A stretch of DNA of 64,000 nt from Stichopus chloronotus (taxonomy: Eukaryota > Echinodermata > Holothuroidea > Aspidochirotida > Stichopodidae): NCBI GenBank assembly GCA_021234535.1, contig CM037845.1, positions 9,106,143 to 9,170,142 of the forward strand, read 5' to 3'. This document shows, one piece after another, positions 1 to 13,823 of this stretch. The stretch's first letter is position 1, and each line of letters opens with the position of its first letter. A program made the position numbers and the translations under genes. Below the pieces are notes generated by a model, which saw nothing but the letters and a program-made list of their open reading frames with translations, was not told where the DNA came from and searched no databases.

Positions 1-3000
1 TTTTGCACCTCTTTCGAATGTCAAATCAAGTACTGCACGTACTGTAGCAAAAAGATGTACTGTATTTACAAGACTGTGGAGAAGTATGCAACATTTTTAT
101 ACTGTACAGTAGGTGTGGATGAGGAAACCGTAGGCTTAGACAGTACAGAAGATAAGCAAAACACCATACAGTTCTTTATCCTGTACACATCTTGTGATGT
201 AAAGTTCATGTTTAAAGCCACAGTTAACAGATAGGCATTGCATGGTCCAGTGTAGTAAAAGTGCCTTCTCAGATATTGCAATCGAGCATTGCATGCAAAA
301 GCCATGCTCAGTGACTTCTACTGGTTTAGTAAAATTCAAAAGAAAGGTACAGTTACAGTAGTACTGTAAAAGCAGTATATAAAGTAAAATGTCTTGCAAA
401 GCACATGCAGTTTATGTACAAAAAAAAAAATACAAAAAATCAGATTTCAATCAAGATAATTTATTTTATACAAATTATCAACCAGCAACTACAAAAAGAC
501 AAGGGGCTGGACTATGCTGAACAATAATGGTGACTTATTGCCTAAGATATTCGAGGATTACTGTATTTACGGCTGGGAGGGATGGAGGGGCATGACAGCT
601 GTGGACTTACAGGCATTTTCATGGCACATGCATAATTTTTGTGCATGTACAAGGGTACTACAGGGTTCTAAATCTGATAACATTGACAGCACTGTATCTG
701 TTCCAACTATTTTACTTCAACAACTTACAAGGTGTAACAATGATTTGGCATTGAAGATGCAGACAATATTCACTACAATTTCATGCTGGACTGTAAACGA
801 TGGGTGAACACTTTTCAAAACTGTTACTGGAAGCAAATATTTGCTGTACTGAACTGCAAATACCTTTTGTGTGCACACTACATGGATTCCAATTTTTTTT
901 TTTTTTTGGCCACTTTTTTATTGAACTTGTTTGACTTCTGGAATGAATAATTTTCATGGCTCAAACATTAATTCATCTTGTCCTGTACTGTACAGTGTTG
1001 TAATGAAGCAAGAACATCTATTCTTCTCACATTATGGTACAGTAGATGATTCCATAAGTACTGTAACTCTGCTCTATTTGTAGGCAGCTACTACATTCAT
1101 ACTCAGGGAGCTACGTTTTTGAGCACTCATTTTGATACAGTGCTGTACAGTATTGGTAATGCGCTGTACCCTGTGCAGATACAGTACAGTATGTTCATAT
1201 CTTGAGAGCACAGAAGTTTCTTCACTTTGAAAACAGCTGACTGACTGAGCTGTCTGCAGCTGTCTGTAAAGCAAGGATGAAATATAGTTTATAATTAAGC
1301 TGATATTAAACTACTGTACGGTACTGTACATCCACATACAGCATATACTGTACCTACAATACAGTACAGGCACTGGAAGATATGGTCTGGATTTGCACAA
1401 AAAAAGTCATGGAGTGTGCATTTATTCATTTAATTACTGAACTATGCAGGATGGAGGTGGGGGGTGGTTGATTACTTGAGGTGTTTCCGTACACATGAGA
1501 CATGCAATAAGCACTACATGAACATGAAGGTATCAACCAACAGATTGGCATAATTTACAGAACTTACTGCAGTAACTAATGTCATTATTTTCCTGACATT
1601 GTTGTATGTACTGTAAACTATTTTCCTCCTGCTGAACGGCCCATGTTTTCATTTTAACGTCACATAGTCTTTGAATTTGACTATTTGACTCATGACTTGG
1701 AACTAACAGATACTGTACATCCAGTCCCTCAAAGTATCAAAAAATTGCCTACATTTTATCCTTTCTTCTTTTTAACTTGCAACCTTCAGTATCACTTTGC
1801 ATAATGACCCTACAGTATCTGGCCATGTACAGTACTATACAGTACCTCTCTATCAGCCAACACTTGGGGCACTCTACAATACTGTATATATGTAGCAGTT
1901 AGGAAGTTCAACATACGTCTCCTACCAGCTGTTTTAAGAATCATGAAAAAGTCTGTGAATTATACCTGAAACATATACCCCACAGTACTGCACTACTGCA
2001 TGCTATTGAAACTGAACAAGTTTGTTGGCTCATTGACAAATGACTACAGCATCCTATGGTATTTAAGTGAAATTAGACAGACACATATACAGCACTGTAT
2101 GAAATGGACAAATCATTTATTGTCCAAATATGCGCCAGTTTAATTTTAAGTTTATGGGAGGCTGTGCTGTAATTAGTTACTTCCATAATAAGTACCAGTA
2201 ACCTTTAGCACTGAAATACTAAATTTGTAAACATTTTGGTCGTCGACAGATTTCAGCAGTACAGTGTACTCTCACTCCTCAGAAAGAGCATCATGTATAA
2301 TACTGAACTGTGCATGGCACAATTGCATACCTGTACGTGCATTGCCAAAGATGGCATGGTAGATGGGGTGCGTTTGTTGTGATGAGACAGGTAAGTAAGG
2401 AGTGCAGTAAATACAGTACAGTAAGACGTTAAATGCGGGTGATTTATCAGCGCTACCTTGTAATTGTCCTACACTATCAGCACAGTGAATGGCATTTTGA
2501 AAAGGGAGTTAAAAATGTGAAAAACTGCTGCACCGGTCTCTGGCTGCACTCTGTGTACTGCCAATGTACAGTACAGCTGTGAGGGTGCTGGTAATGGACT
2601 GTGATCACACCTTCACACTGACTACAGGTAGATTGAAAAAGTTGACATTGTGGTTTCAAGAAGGAGAACAGGTTTATTTTGAAGTATTTCAATGAGAACT
2701 GGACATGGCAGTATCAAGCTGTACAGTTACTACAGCACCGGTATTAGGGTCAAAATTACAATGCCCTCGTGAAGGCACGCATTAAATGAGTTTAGTCTTT
2801 AACAAACATTCCTTGTTGTTTTACAGTCTTGAATTTCCTTGTATACAGTACATGTGCTCTAGCTGTGAGGTGGACTTTTCCTATCTAGGGCTACATTATT
2901 AATGCTCCAGGTACTATAGACTTTAGCAATTTTTTCTACCAATACAGTATTAATCATGTAAAAACTGTACAATGCTACTGTAGTTTTGAACATCCAAAAG

Positions 3001-5507
3001 TAAACAGTATAGTGCTCTAGTCTGACTGATAGAAAGTTACAGAATATTAACTTACTATAGTACAGTAAGTACTGATTTCTTGATGACCATGCATGATGAA
3101 CAAATTGTGCAACTTATTGATCACATCATTTCATTTTTACGATGTACAGTACATTGTGCCACAGTATGTACAGCAGGTATATTGCAGCACACTCACCAAG
3201 GAAGAGGATGCCATCTGAGAAAGAGGGAGCTTCACAATCTTGGACAAAACTCCTTGGGACACCAAGCTCCCACTTTCAATCAATGTTGGCTACAGGATTA
3301 CTGTTCACAAGCATACATTCACTCCTACAGCACAACATTGAAAAGGGTTGGAGGGTTTCACGTTATCCTCTCAACTAAAATTTAGGATTACAATCGCCAG
3401 GTGTGGGAAAGTGTCCCCAACAGTTTTGTGCAAGATTGTACAGCTCACTGCTCACTACTGTACGTACAGTGCATTACACTGAAACTGTATTAAAACTTAT
3501 TTCCTGATGAATTGAACATTTTCAAGTCAAACTGACTTCTAAAAATGTCTCTACTGTACAGTAGTTCAAATGTTGTAATCTTCACAGCTCACAAATGTGG
3601 AGTCACATGCGACTGAACACTTACAGTAAACCCTTTCATTACAATGCATTGTTTGACAGTGTTGTCAATTGTTTGACAATGACATTGACAACACCCTCCA
3701 TGCCCCCTCCCTGAGTAAATATTTAAAACAATCCCACCTTCAAAGCAGCTCACAAAATCAATAGGCAAGAGATACTGTGACTGCTAAAGAATTCACATAC
3801 AAACAACCTGAAACTGAAGACAGTAAAATGCAAACCAATAAAAGTCAATCAAACATGCACTTCCAGCATACCATAAAGCAAAGAGTTGTATCCAGGTAGA
3901 AGCAAGGTACGGTGTACTGCAACTTATCAAACCTTAGGAATAGTACAGCCATTGAAGATAGGATAGAAAAGAATAAAACATACAAAAAAAAATACTTGAA
4001 AACTTAAACAAAACTTCACCTCCCTCCACATCATAAATAAATGGTTTACTCCAATTAATGTACTTATTGTGTATCAAATATGTATGATGAGAAAAACAAA
4101 TAAATGAAACGAAATGAAACATGTCCAGTAAAATACATTACAACTAAGTAGGTAATCCAAAGAGTTGCCAATCTCATCCCTATTGTTTTGCATGGTCATT
4201 CAGTACCAATGATACTGTCCTGTTTATCCCTGAGTGTGCTACTGTAAGGTGTACATATCATCAGTGATCTCGACTTGTTGGAAGCGAATGGTACGTACTG
4301 TAGTACTGCAGTACATGTACACTGCGTATGTTTTGAACGGCACAAATTCCTGCATGTGTGAACAGATGTGCTTAGAAATCGAGGGTGCATCAAAAGTGTT
4401 CCCAGAAAAAGCGTTTACCTCAAACTATTTCTAAGATCTGCACTGCCATCACTCTGGATGTTTTGAAATACTATGAAAGTGTTGTACATATGTTCCTCAC
4501 AGTGATTTTACATAAATGCAATTTAAAGTTGTTGTGCAATTGTGTGTAAAGTTATATAGCCACAGAGTACAGTACCTTAATTAAGATTGTGTAAGAGCAG
4601 GATTAAACTACAGTACAGTACACACATACCACAGTTCCCGCCACTGTCATTCACTCAGCAGAAATACTTTTGAACTTCGTGGGGCACAGTGCATGTACTG
4701 TACAGGTATCATCATGTGTTTGAACAGTATTGTATCAAAACAAGCAAATCAAGTTGTATCTATCTATATTGATCAATTTTTAGCCATTACTCTACAAACT
4801 GTAAAATCAAATATTGATTTAGTTGAACCGTAAATCTGTCACTCGATGCAATTTGCAATGAGATATTGGTAGTGTGTCAGCGTCTACATACTGTACCATA
4901 CAAGTACACAGAACAAAACTTTGCTGTAGAGTGTGCAGGGGTCTACAGAATGCTGTAGAAGAGAGCACACTACACTACACTACACTACAATAGAGTGCAG
5001 TAGTGTATGTATAGCGTAGTTTCAACAATACAGTACATAAAATTAGTACTATTTACAAATCAGTGTTTGCACTAAGGCTTGAAACTTTTGGGGAGGGATT
5101 TTCAAAATCAAGGAGAGAGTTGTCACGTAGTAAAGATACTATTGCAATTATTGTGTGTATTTACAACTATGACCTTGGCTGTTGAAAAGTATGCAGGATT
5201 TTCCGCATAAGATTTATCTTTGTGCAGAGTTCAGGAGACAAATGCAGGATTCAACGCAATACTGCATCTCAGAGCAAACAGTTGGTATAATGACAAAATG
5301 TTCAACATAATTGCATCGCGACAAATAATATCCCATTATCTGTTTTTCTACTCTTTGTCTTTTCACTTGCCGCCATCTTTAGGCTGTATTAACTGCGTAG
5401 ATTGAAAAAACATTTTACATGGGACCAAACAGTAAATGCAGTGTGCTTTTATCTCCTTTGGACACTTTGATTATAACTTATGATTCAATGTTGATCAACA
5501 AGAGTAA

Positions 5508-5590
5508 CGCTCAACAGGTGTGACGACAAAATACCATGATTTTTTTTTATCATAAATTTTGTGAACCAACTCAGTCAGCCCCTTTTATTA
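5508..5590. mobile_element. Fragment of TTAA-type MITE (one end only)
   Basis: This stretch matches the terminal part of the element at 25868-26231: both share an ACTCAACAGG-like or CTCAACAGG core, a GTGTGAC word, and then a GTGAACCAACTCA...AGCCCC end. Here the end runs into TTTTATTA instead of a clean TTAA. No partner end is visible upstream, so it is a truncated copy. Confidence 0.5.
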
Positions 5591-6249
5591 AACTTCAGTT
5601 AATTATGCCTTTAAATTTTAGATGTATTGCCATTTCTTGCAGAAAGTTTGTTGTAAACATCACAATGGTGTAAAATAAAGCTGGAATCAATCACACCATC
5701 AACATTGTATACTTAAACAAATCATATTCAGATGAAGCAGTAGAGTATGACAGTGCTGTGTATAGAAGGGAGGTTCTTCAGATGCCACAGCCCTGCCTGT
5801 CTATTTTCATGCTAGGCCTGCACCCATTGAAAAATTTAGCTGAAAATAACAACGCCAGAGAGACTGGGAACAGTTTTTCTTGCAATCAGAGAGGTGCTTT
5901 TCTCAAATACTTCCTCGGCACGATATACACCAACCAGTGGTGGCGCTCCACTTTGATAGAGTCCATGTGTAGAGAAAATATACCATCCTGATCGGGCCAT
6001 TACTGTTTCCCCAACTTCAACCATTACTTCAAAGCCTGCTTACACCAGTGACACCAGAACAGGGGTGGGGGAATATGTTTTAGCCTATAAATTTGCCAAG
6101 AGTGTCAGAAATAAATGACAGAGGTATTGCATCATCTCAACCTATCGGGTAATTACGATTTTTTCTATATTGACTTTTTCCTCTTTGCAAATTACAGACG
6201 TGAGATCCCAATTTAAAGGCTGGGTACATGAAGCTTAGAACACCCTGGA

Positions 6250-6315
6250 AGTGCCTTTTTGAGCCATCTGGGGGTTTGCAAAGTCAAAAAGTTTCTTGTA
6301 TGCTCTGAGCCAACT
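6250..6315 (+). repeat. Dispersed repeat, GCCATCTGG...TTTCTTGTA type
   Basis: The words GCCATCTGGGGGTTTG, AAAGTC and TTTCTTGTATGCT resemble the two copies near 43.5 and 44.0 kb, which continue into GGTGACGCTCCGCTTAGAT. This copy keeps only the first half. Related GGTGGCGCTCC words also appear near 5.94 and 23.50 kb. Confidence 0.4.
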
Positions 6316-6851
6316 GAAGATGACACTTCACTAAGATAGTCCTGCAGGCATTCACCTTCCCCGAGAAAAATCTTTTTCTTTTTAATTGGGGCCCAAGCTT
6401 AGAGCAACTTTAAGATTAAAAGTTTCGGACCAAATGTGAACATCACTTTCAATAAGAAATCAACACCCATGGTGGTAGGTATGCCGTTTTATCTGAACTT
6501 CTGTAGGTTTACGTGAGCTGTCATTCATATCAAGATGTGAGAAAAAAGTTGCACTTCTCACAGTGATCTGATCAAGTGATTGTGTGCAATCGCATTCACA
6601 CATCTCCAAATTCAGGCCAGTTATTTGCAGCACAACAAAGTCCACCATAGTAACTACTGTATATCACAGTCCTGACTGAACAACTCAGAAGAGTGCTGTA
6701 TGTGCTCTACAGTACAGAGCACAGACAACGTATGGTGCTCTGGTACAGTGTGCTTCAGAATCAACCTCTACAACTACAGTACAGTAATTTAAGGCATGGT
6801 GCATGTCATCAGTCTATGTATATGGAAGAGCTGATATGATGATGGACTCAC

Positions 6852-7020
6852 CTGCTCCATGGTGCACCAAAAGCCTTGCAACCTCGAGATGATTATATCT
6901 GGCTGCATAATGAAGGGGCGCAAGGTTATTCTCATCAAGTTCATTGACCTTCTTCCTCTTCCTCACCTGGATGCTCTCCAGGATCCTCCGCATCACCTGT
7001 GGATCACCGTCTCTCGCGGC
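6852..7020 (-). CDS. Ankyrin-repeat exon (exon C), possibly TRPA-like channel
   Basis: This is a 169-nt exon read leftward. The acceptor side reads CCCTCAG before GCCGCGAGA, and the donor is GGAGCAG followed by GTGAGT. It encodes 56 residues. They open with AARDGDPQ, the first helix of an ankyrin repeat, then a basic linker (RKRKK), and then NLAPLHYAARYNHLEVARLL with an HHGA turn. The last two blocks are the canonical ankyrin TPLHxAA...LLL...GA pattern. The exon starts in phase 0 and ends in phase 1. It joins in frame to exon B, whose last residues SLHQ complete the repeat as LHQAARDGD. Ankyrin repeats bind proteins or act as elastic scaffolds. A long linker between the first repeats resembles what I recall of invertebrate TRPA channel N-termini, but no channel domain lies in this window. 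The gene continues past position 1 or through exons I could not find. Confidence 0.75.
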
Positions 7021-7299
7021 CTGAGGGTACAGGTAAAAGCAGAATGAGAGTACAAATGGACCTAAACTGTCTACTATACAATGCCAGTCTTAACTTTTTG
7101 CAAAGACACTGTAACTGCAATCATTAGGTTCCACTGTACAATAAATGCACTACTTGCAGAGTATCTTTTTTGCCCTGGGCCTTACAGACGGCTACAAGCT
7201 TAACCCTGAGCTTTGTGTTCAAATCAAATGGTGCTGATCAGATCTTGTGATGGTCCAGCACACTTGCTCACTGTAGGCTAAACACCGACCATTGTAAAT

Positions 7300-9412
7300 A
7301 AAAACTAGAAAGCCAAAAGGCTTAGTGATTCCTTGCCTCATGATATATATTGTAACAAACATGACAAGCATGAGATCCCACACAGTTATCCTACTTGAGA
7401 TACCATCTTAGTAAGGTCAAAACCTTTTGAAATCTCGTGACCCAAAATGACCTTTCACCTCCACTTAAAACAATAGGGATCACCTACCCTATATGGCCAT
7501 CAACATGCTAAATATGAACAATTCACAAACTAAGTATAAGATCCCTCTTATTTATCACCCTTCAAATATCATGCATACAAGGTTTTGACCTTTTGTCACC
7601 CCAAATAACCTTTGACCTACACAAACATGAGAAAACTCCCAAACGGATATGATGCTGCAGGGGAACAAATTATATTTTGTCGTGTCTAATAACTTGATAA
7701 AAAGGTAAACATGTTTATTTAATCAAAATTATAGCACTTTATTTTGTCGAGTTACAGCTATTGGTGGCAGCTTTTTCATATTTGATTTTTTGGCATGATG
7801 CCCTTCCCAATGGCTATGAGGTCCTTGAAAATTAGCAAAAACTGATATTCCTATTAAACAAGAATCTAGCATGACTTGCAATTTTGCCTTTAGTCTACTT
7901 ACAGACACAACACACAGTACAAGTTTCCCTGGTTTGATATACAGTAGTCATTTGTTTAAAACTTACCTGAACTACTGTAAAGTGAAATAGGGCGTTAAGA
8001 CTACACCAACATGGCATACAAAGAAATTCGCCTTAACCATTGTTAAACCATTCAGTCTCATCAATAAATATCTGTCAAAGCTTCATCTCCTCAAAACATT
8101 ATGCATGTGATGAGTAACGGATGCATCATTTGAATTTCAAAAAGTTTGGGTGAACAAATTATTGTTGAGCAACAAATAGCTAAATTTCTGATCTGTGAGA
8201 ATCTTATTCCTTGAAAATAAGGCTACTGTAATTCGTTATTTTGAATAATCTATCATTCTATGTCCACAAATAATGGTTTTAAAAATATGGTTGTTTTCTG
8301 TAAAACAAACGCCCTATTTCCCTTTAAGGGCTAAACAGAGACACTGTTTATACAGTAAATGGTTAAGTCCATTGAGCACCTGGCTCAACAGACTGTATGA
8401 TTTATTCTGGACATTGTGGTTTCTACTGGCAGTCAACTGTGATAAATTATGTCAGATAACAGTGACCAATTTGAACAGAGGGGGGTCAGTTACAATTTGA
8501 TTCATTCAATTAAGCAATCACAGTTCATGCACGCTCAAGGGTATTTGATCCAAATGATCAGTAATTTAGTTCTTTTTATAAAGCTAATAACCCGTGGTAT
8601 ATTTAATCAATTCCAATTTACAATTCATGCATGCTCACATGTCCTTATGAGGATAGTGGCAGGTTTGCCAAATAATAATCTTTGATACCAAATTTAATGT
8701 TGTCTTCATCTTTTCTTTATGGTTATCGAAGAGACTATGTTGGTATGTCCTAAAAGAAGTTCTCAAATCAACAAGAGGATTCTACATTACAAGTATAAAA
8801 TTCACTAGAAGGACGGTTCTTTAAATATTGTAGATTCAAGTTTTTCACATTTTGACCTCCCATGACCCCAAATGACCTTTCACCTCTGCCAAAAAAAAAA
8901 TAAGGATCATCTACTCGATATGGGCAATCCACACGCTAACTATGAGATCTCTCACATTTACCGTTCTGGAGATATCGTGTTTACAAGCAATTTTCAAGGT
9001 ATTTACCTTTTGACCTCTGGTAACCCTTGTACTCAATAAGATACACCTACCCACTTCATATGACATCTGCTCAAGCTTCTCTTCTTGAGATATTGTGTTT
9101 ACATGGTTTTCACAATTTGACCCCTGTTGACCCCAAATGACCTTTGACCTCCACCAAAAACAATACGGATCATCTACTCAATAAGGGCAACCTTCATGCC
9201 AAGTATGAGATCACTCAGAGTTACTCTTCTGGAGATATCGTGTTTACAAGCAATTTTCAAGGTATTTACCTTTTGACCTCTAGTGACCCCAAATGATCTT
9301 TGACCTCCACCAAAAACAATAGGGATCATCTACTCAATATGGGCAATCTACATGCCAAGTATGAGATCACTCAGAGTTACGCTACTTGAGATATCGTGTT
9401 TACAAGCAGGCG
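7300..9412. repeat. Diverged tandem repeat, TGACCTTTGACCTCCACC type
   Basis: The recurring words are GAGATATCGTGTTTACAAG, TTTTGACCTC, CCAAATGACCTTTGACC and GGGATCATCTACTCAATA. They are clearest at 8.84-9.41 kb, where units recur roughly every 130-150 bases, with older copies at 7.37-7.64 kb. The array sits in the intron between exons B and C of the ankyrin gene. Reverse-complement relatives fill intron 4 of BHMT-like copy 2. No open frame runs across units, so it looks like an intronic satellite. Confidence 0.7.
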
Positions 9413-9413
9413 T

Positions 9414-9452
9414 CACACACGCACATACATACATATATACACACACACACAC
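9414..9452. repeat. CA/TA microsatellite
   Basis: Impure run of CACACA, CATACATACATATATA and CACACACACA units directly after the last unit of the neighbouring tandem repeat. Confidence 0.8.
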
Positions 9453-11175
9453 GACATCACCATCGCATAGATTCCTCTGCCTTCGGCAAGGAATCAAAAA
9501 CACTGCTCATTTTCAAGTTCAGTACTACAGTACGTTACTAATGTTAAAATGCATTCTAACATACTGTACTACACTGGGAGATCTGATGCGTGCAGCAGAT
9601 CACAACTGCAGGCAGTGAGTGTGAAAGTGTTAAACTAAGTTATTAATCAGTCAGTTTTCAGGATCAGAAGAAATACAGTACATGTACCCTAAACAGGGTC
9701 TAAATAAGGTTTTGGGCGACCCTGATCTTTTTGGTGTCTGGTACTGTACCCGCAGCATGAACAGTTGCAACTCTGAAGCTGCAGTACTCGCAACCCCCAC
9801 ATTTCTTCACAGGTCTTCATGTGTTTGCCAAAGCAGACGTTTGCATGAGGTTCTATTCTATTACCAAGGAGGTTCTACCTCCTTGCTATTACTGTACAAG
9901 TCATTCTTCAAAATGGGTTAAGGAACTCCGACAAACAGAGTAAAGGCAAAACTGAACATACAGCCAAATTTGTCAAATAAAAATTTTATCACTACTGAAC
10001 AAGACACAAAAGTTTATCATGGTGGTAGAATTACCTACAGTTCATACAGCAATGACAGCATACTGTAAGATCAAGAATTATCAAAGAATTTTCTTTACTG
10101 GACGGCTAGAATACAGTAGACACACTGAATATTATTTACATACACACAACATATCAAATTAAAGAAGATATATGTGAAATTTTATTCAACTATGTCTGTT
10201 GTTCTGTGCAAGGTTAATTTTGATACAATTCCAATCCTCATTAGTATTCAGTTCAATAATTAGCTCTACTTTACAGCATGAGCTAATATGTTGTTATTAA
10301 AGGCAGTCACTCATCATCCCAAGCAACATTTTTGGCTAGGGGTAAGCAAAATACTCAATTGGTTCTTTTCTTTGATTAACAGCAAATTCAAAAGATGCTT
10401 AGTACGGCAGCTCACAAAGCAAACACGGCGTGGTCTAGTGTTTTGATTACATATGACCAGTAGTTTTACAAAGGCTGCAGGATGGGCTAGAAGTAAGTGG
10501 TTGGGAGAATTGGAACTGTCTAGGGCCATGAGTCACTGCCATTAAGTTTCAATGACTGTTTACATCATGTTTTATTTTTTTACTTTACCAGTGGCAGAAT
10601 TCCTGCATGTCATGAAGCGCACATGTAAGGCAAAAACCATGAAAGATCTGATCGGCAGAACATAGTTTCAGTACATTATAGTATGCTTCGGAATCATGCA
10701 TTGGACAAAGTACTGCAGTATGCATCACACAACACACTTAACTGTGTACACGAAGTAGAAACCTCACGAATGAAGAAATGCGAAGATCATTTGCATACTG
10801 TAGTACAGATCTCCGGTCCTGCATTACTGTGGGCTTTTTTTTACCTTCTTACAGTTGTATTCAGTAAGTAGTATTCAGTGAGTAGTATCTGCATGGAACA
10901 ACACCTGTCTACATTATATATTGTACACTACATCAGTTACAGTATGTAGACTTACAGTACTCCCAGAACAGTCCAAGACCAACCCGTCCTCCACTCATCA
11001 GGGAGTGTGAAGAGATTACAAACGCAAGCAGCAAACAGAAAACACAAAGTATGGACCAAAGACCATCTGATGCTAAGCCCACCAATCTGCAGTGCTAACA
11101 ATGTATAAAACAAATTTCCAAAGGAGATATATTTTTTTTTGGGGGGGGAGAGGGAAGATTGATGAATATACCCAC

Positions 11176-11444
11176 CTGATGAAGAGAGAGATCAAGTTCC
11201 TCTGAGCTTTCCCATCTCTGCAGAGCAGCGGGGAGGTCACGTTCGTGAAAAGTGGTTTGCTCTCGCTGGCTGGTTATGGGATACCTCAGCTCAAATTCTG
11301 GCCCACTGTAGTTTCCGTTGGTGTATGCCATGTCCGTTGTGGGCTCCCCCGGATGTGGACCGACTCGGTTAGATCGTAAGGATACCTTGCTGGCACTCAG
11401 CGAGCTTCTCTCCCCTGAAGGTGATTGGAAAGTTGAATTCAGTT
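11176..11444 (-). CDS. Exon B of the ankyrin-repeat protein gene
   Basis: This is a 269-nt exon read leftward. The acceptor is TACTTCTTAG and the donor is CATCAG followed by GTGGGT. Two bases complete a codon begun in exon A, followed by 89 codons ending in phase 0. The product is polar, rich in Ser, Thr, Pro and Arg, and looks disordered in its first two thirds. It then turns acidic and helical (ALQRWESSEELDLSLHQ) and leads straight into the ankyrin repeat of exon C. Exon phases match on both sides, the main support that these open frames are exons. An alternative acceptor (CACCTTCAG) lies about 27 bases further in. I do not recognise the disordered part; it is probably the cytoplasmic N-terminal tail ahead of the repeats. 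Confidence 0.65.
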
Positions 11445-13823
11445 CTAAGAAGTACAGCATGGAGATAAACATTTAGTATGCAGTTTACACAGAGCAACTG
11501 CCTCCGTACATGACAGTACTGTACAGTAGGGACTGTGCCTATCGAGTTTCCGTAAAAGCTGTATTCAAGTGGCACAGTTGTCATAAAAAAAAAAAATATT
11601 AATTACTAGTATACTCCAACTGACTGCACAATACAGTACTGTGTAATGGAAAGAAACTTAAAATTAACTTGTCCACATTTGTTTCCGCATCAGCTTATTT
11701 ACAATAAAATTCAGTATGCAACTTTCCTGTTTAATGTCAGCAAACACTGCATACTACCAATTTTCACTTGACTTATTCATCATTCAATTGCTTCTGGCAT
11801 GGTACTTCACCATTATTGTAAGTTAAATGGTATCATTTTGGGAGCCTATATCAATCTATTTTCCTGTTTCCAATGAATGCCATATTTGAACATGCATGTC
11901 TGATACAGTACAGTACTGTACCTCCAGTCGTAAAGAACAATAACTACTGTGTGTATACTGTACAGATTAAGCCCAGGCTTCTATAAAAAAAAATTCCTTA
12001 AACCCAGTGACAGTAGAACACAGACAGGTTGACCAAAGTTAAATCAATGAAAACTGGATGGATGGCATCAGGAAAACTGGCATCACAAATTAGAGAATGC
12101 AATTCCTTTTAAGCAACATCATTAGAAAAAAAAAAGGAGTTCAGATTTGGAGAAACTTTTTCATGGGCACTGGTGGGATCAAAACAATCTCCTCAGGTAT
12201 AAAAACCTGACACAAAATACAGGGAAATTACATTATGTACAGTAGAAAAGATTAGGAAGATCTTGGCTAACTATGGCACAGTAGGAGTTACTGTAGACTA
12301 CTGTACAGGATAAGTTTAGAGAGACAATTTCCTTTACTCAGAATCAGAATCCTTTACTCAGACCTAACATACATAGTACTGTACAATATTTCTTTTGAAC
12401 TTTGGTTTTGCTTCAGAGAAATTTGCATGATGAAATGCTTTACAAAGTACACTATTGTGTGCAACAGATCACACCACTGTACAGTATTTCACCCTAAAAA
12501 AAATAAAAAATCTTCACAAAACGGGAGGAAACCCCTGGCCCCTCCAATATGCTTTCCATATACTCACTTTCAGCTTTTACTGTATCCATCATTGGCAGTC
12601 CAGCAGTCTGTCCTTCAAGTTTCAACCACATCAATGATCAAATATAAGCAGGGTCAACTCATTAAAGGCTGTAGAATCTCAGCTCAAAGTTACAAATTCC
12701 CATTATCTTAAATTCTGAATGTGTTTGCTACTGTAACTTCAACTTGCTTCCCCATTTAGTGTTGTTTCCAATGTAATGGTTAGGTTTAGGGCAAGCCAAT
12801 TAGTGACAGTTGCAGATTTGCATCCGCAAAATCCGGAAATAGTGAAAAACAAGCGGCTGTTTTCCATTAAATAAACATGTAATTGCAAACTGAAATGCAA
12901 GCTGGCCTGGGATTTTAAAATTAGATTTACTATACATAGGCCTACAGTACAGTACGTAGAGTGCACATACCACATGTAATTTTTGAACGACTAAGGATGA
13001 AATTTTTCTACACATGGAAAATTTTGTGAGTCGAGCTTTTAATGGAGCATGCAAGGGAGCTGTGACTGCAAATCTACCGTACAGTATGACTTTCATTATC
13101 ATGGCCATAGCATGCAATGCTTTCACTGATATGAAATGGTTCTGACACTAAATTCGTAAGTAACTATCAGTACAGTGAAAGCAGGGAGCAATTGTAGAAT
13201 ACACTGCACTTTTTGTCCTGAAGTTCTCCCTTACATTCAATGGAATGGTGCAGTCGAAGTCTATCCTAACCTATACTGTAGGTCTTTCAAGGACTAAGAT
13301 CCTTTCACTCTCTCTAAATCGATGTACGACCTAGAAATTGAACCTTACAAATACTGTACATTGACATAGACATAGACATACAAACCATGTACTGTTCATT
13401 ATGCAGACACTGCATGTAATGTACTGTAGGTACTGTATTCCTTAGTATTGTATTTTAACAATGGAGACTGAATTTGCATTTTGCAGTGAACGTCTAACCA
13501 GGGTTAAGTAGCCATTCCCTGATCTAACTAAGCTTTAAACTGTTCTTGCAGCTGGTGTGGGCAATTGCAGTGTCCATACAGGCCTAAACTTTAATTTAGA
13601 ATTAAAATACTGTAACTTGATCCTTGAGGCTATAGCGCTAACAAATTACCGTCTTACGGCAGTACAAGTCAAAACGGATAGGGCCTAACTTACTTCAATT
13701 CGTCGACGATCATAAGGCAGCTCCATTTCACATGGGGCTTGAGTAAAATAGGTCAACTACTTTCATGAAGCACAACATTTCTAAAAATTCGTATTCTTTT
13801 CTCGTTAGGAATGAAAACCTTAC

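Larger units (their letters stand above)
1..13450. other. TACTGTAC/GTACAGTA-rich noncoding domain
   Basis: By eye about fifty sites of the kind GTACTGTA, TACTGTAC, TACAGTAC or GTACAGTA fall in this stretch, often in runs or as palindromes such as TACTGTACAGTA. The last dense cluster is near 13,350-13,440; only scattered single copies occur in the remaining 50 kb. The domain overlaps the introns of the minus-strand ankyrin gene. Apart from that gene's exons and the repeats listed separately, I see no coding segment here, and the 1-5,500 part holds only this motif background. Confidence 0.7.

Noticed and set aside
3195..3294. Possible minus-strand exon (LIESGSLVSQ... frame) with a GTGAGT donor
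   Set aside because: Its acceptor phase does not fit the phase-1 end of ankyrin exon C: that reading meets a stop after three codons. It shows no ankyrin pattern.
5836..6024. Minus-strand 62-codon frame
   Set aside because: It overlaps GGTGGCGCTCC-type repeat sequence, lacks splice signals and has no recognisable domain.
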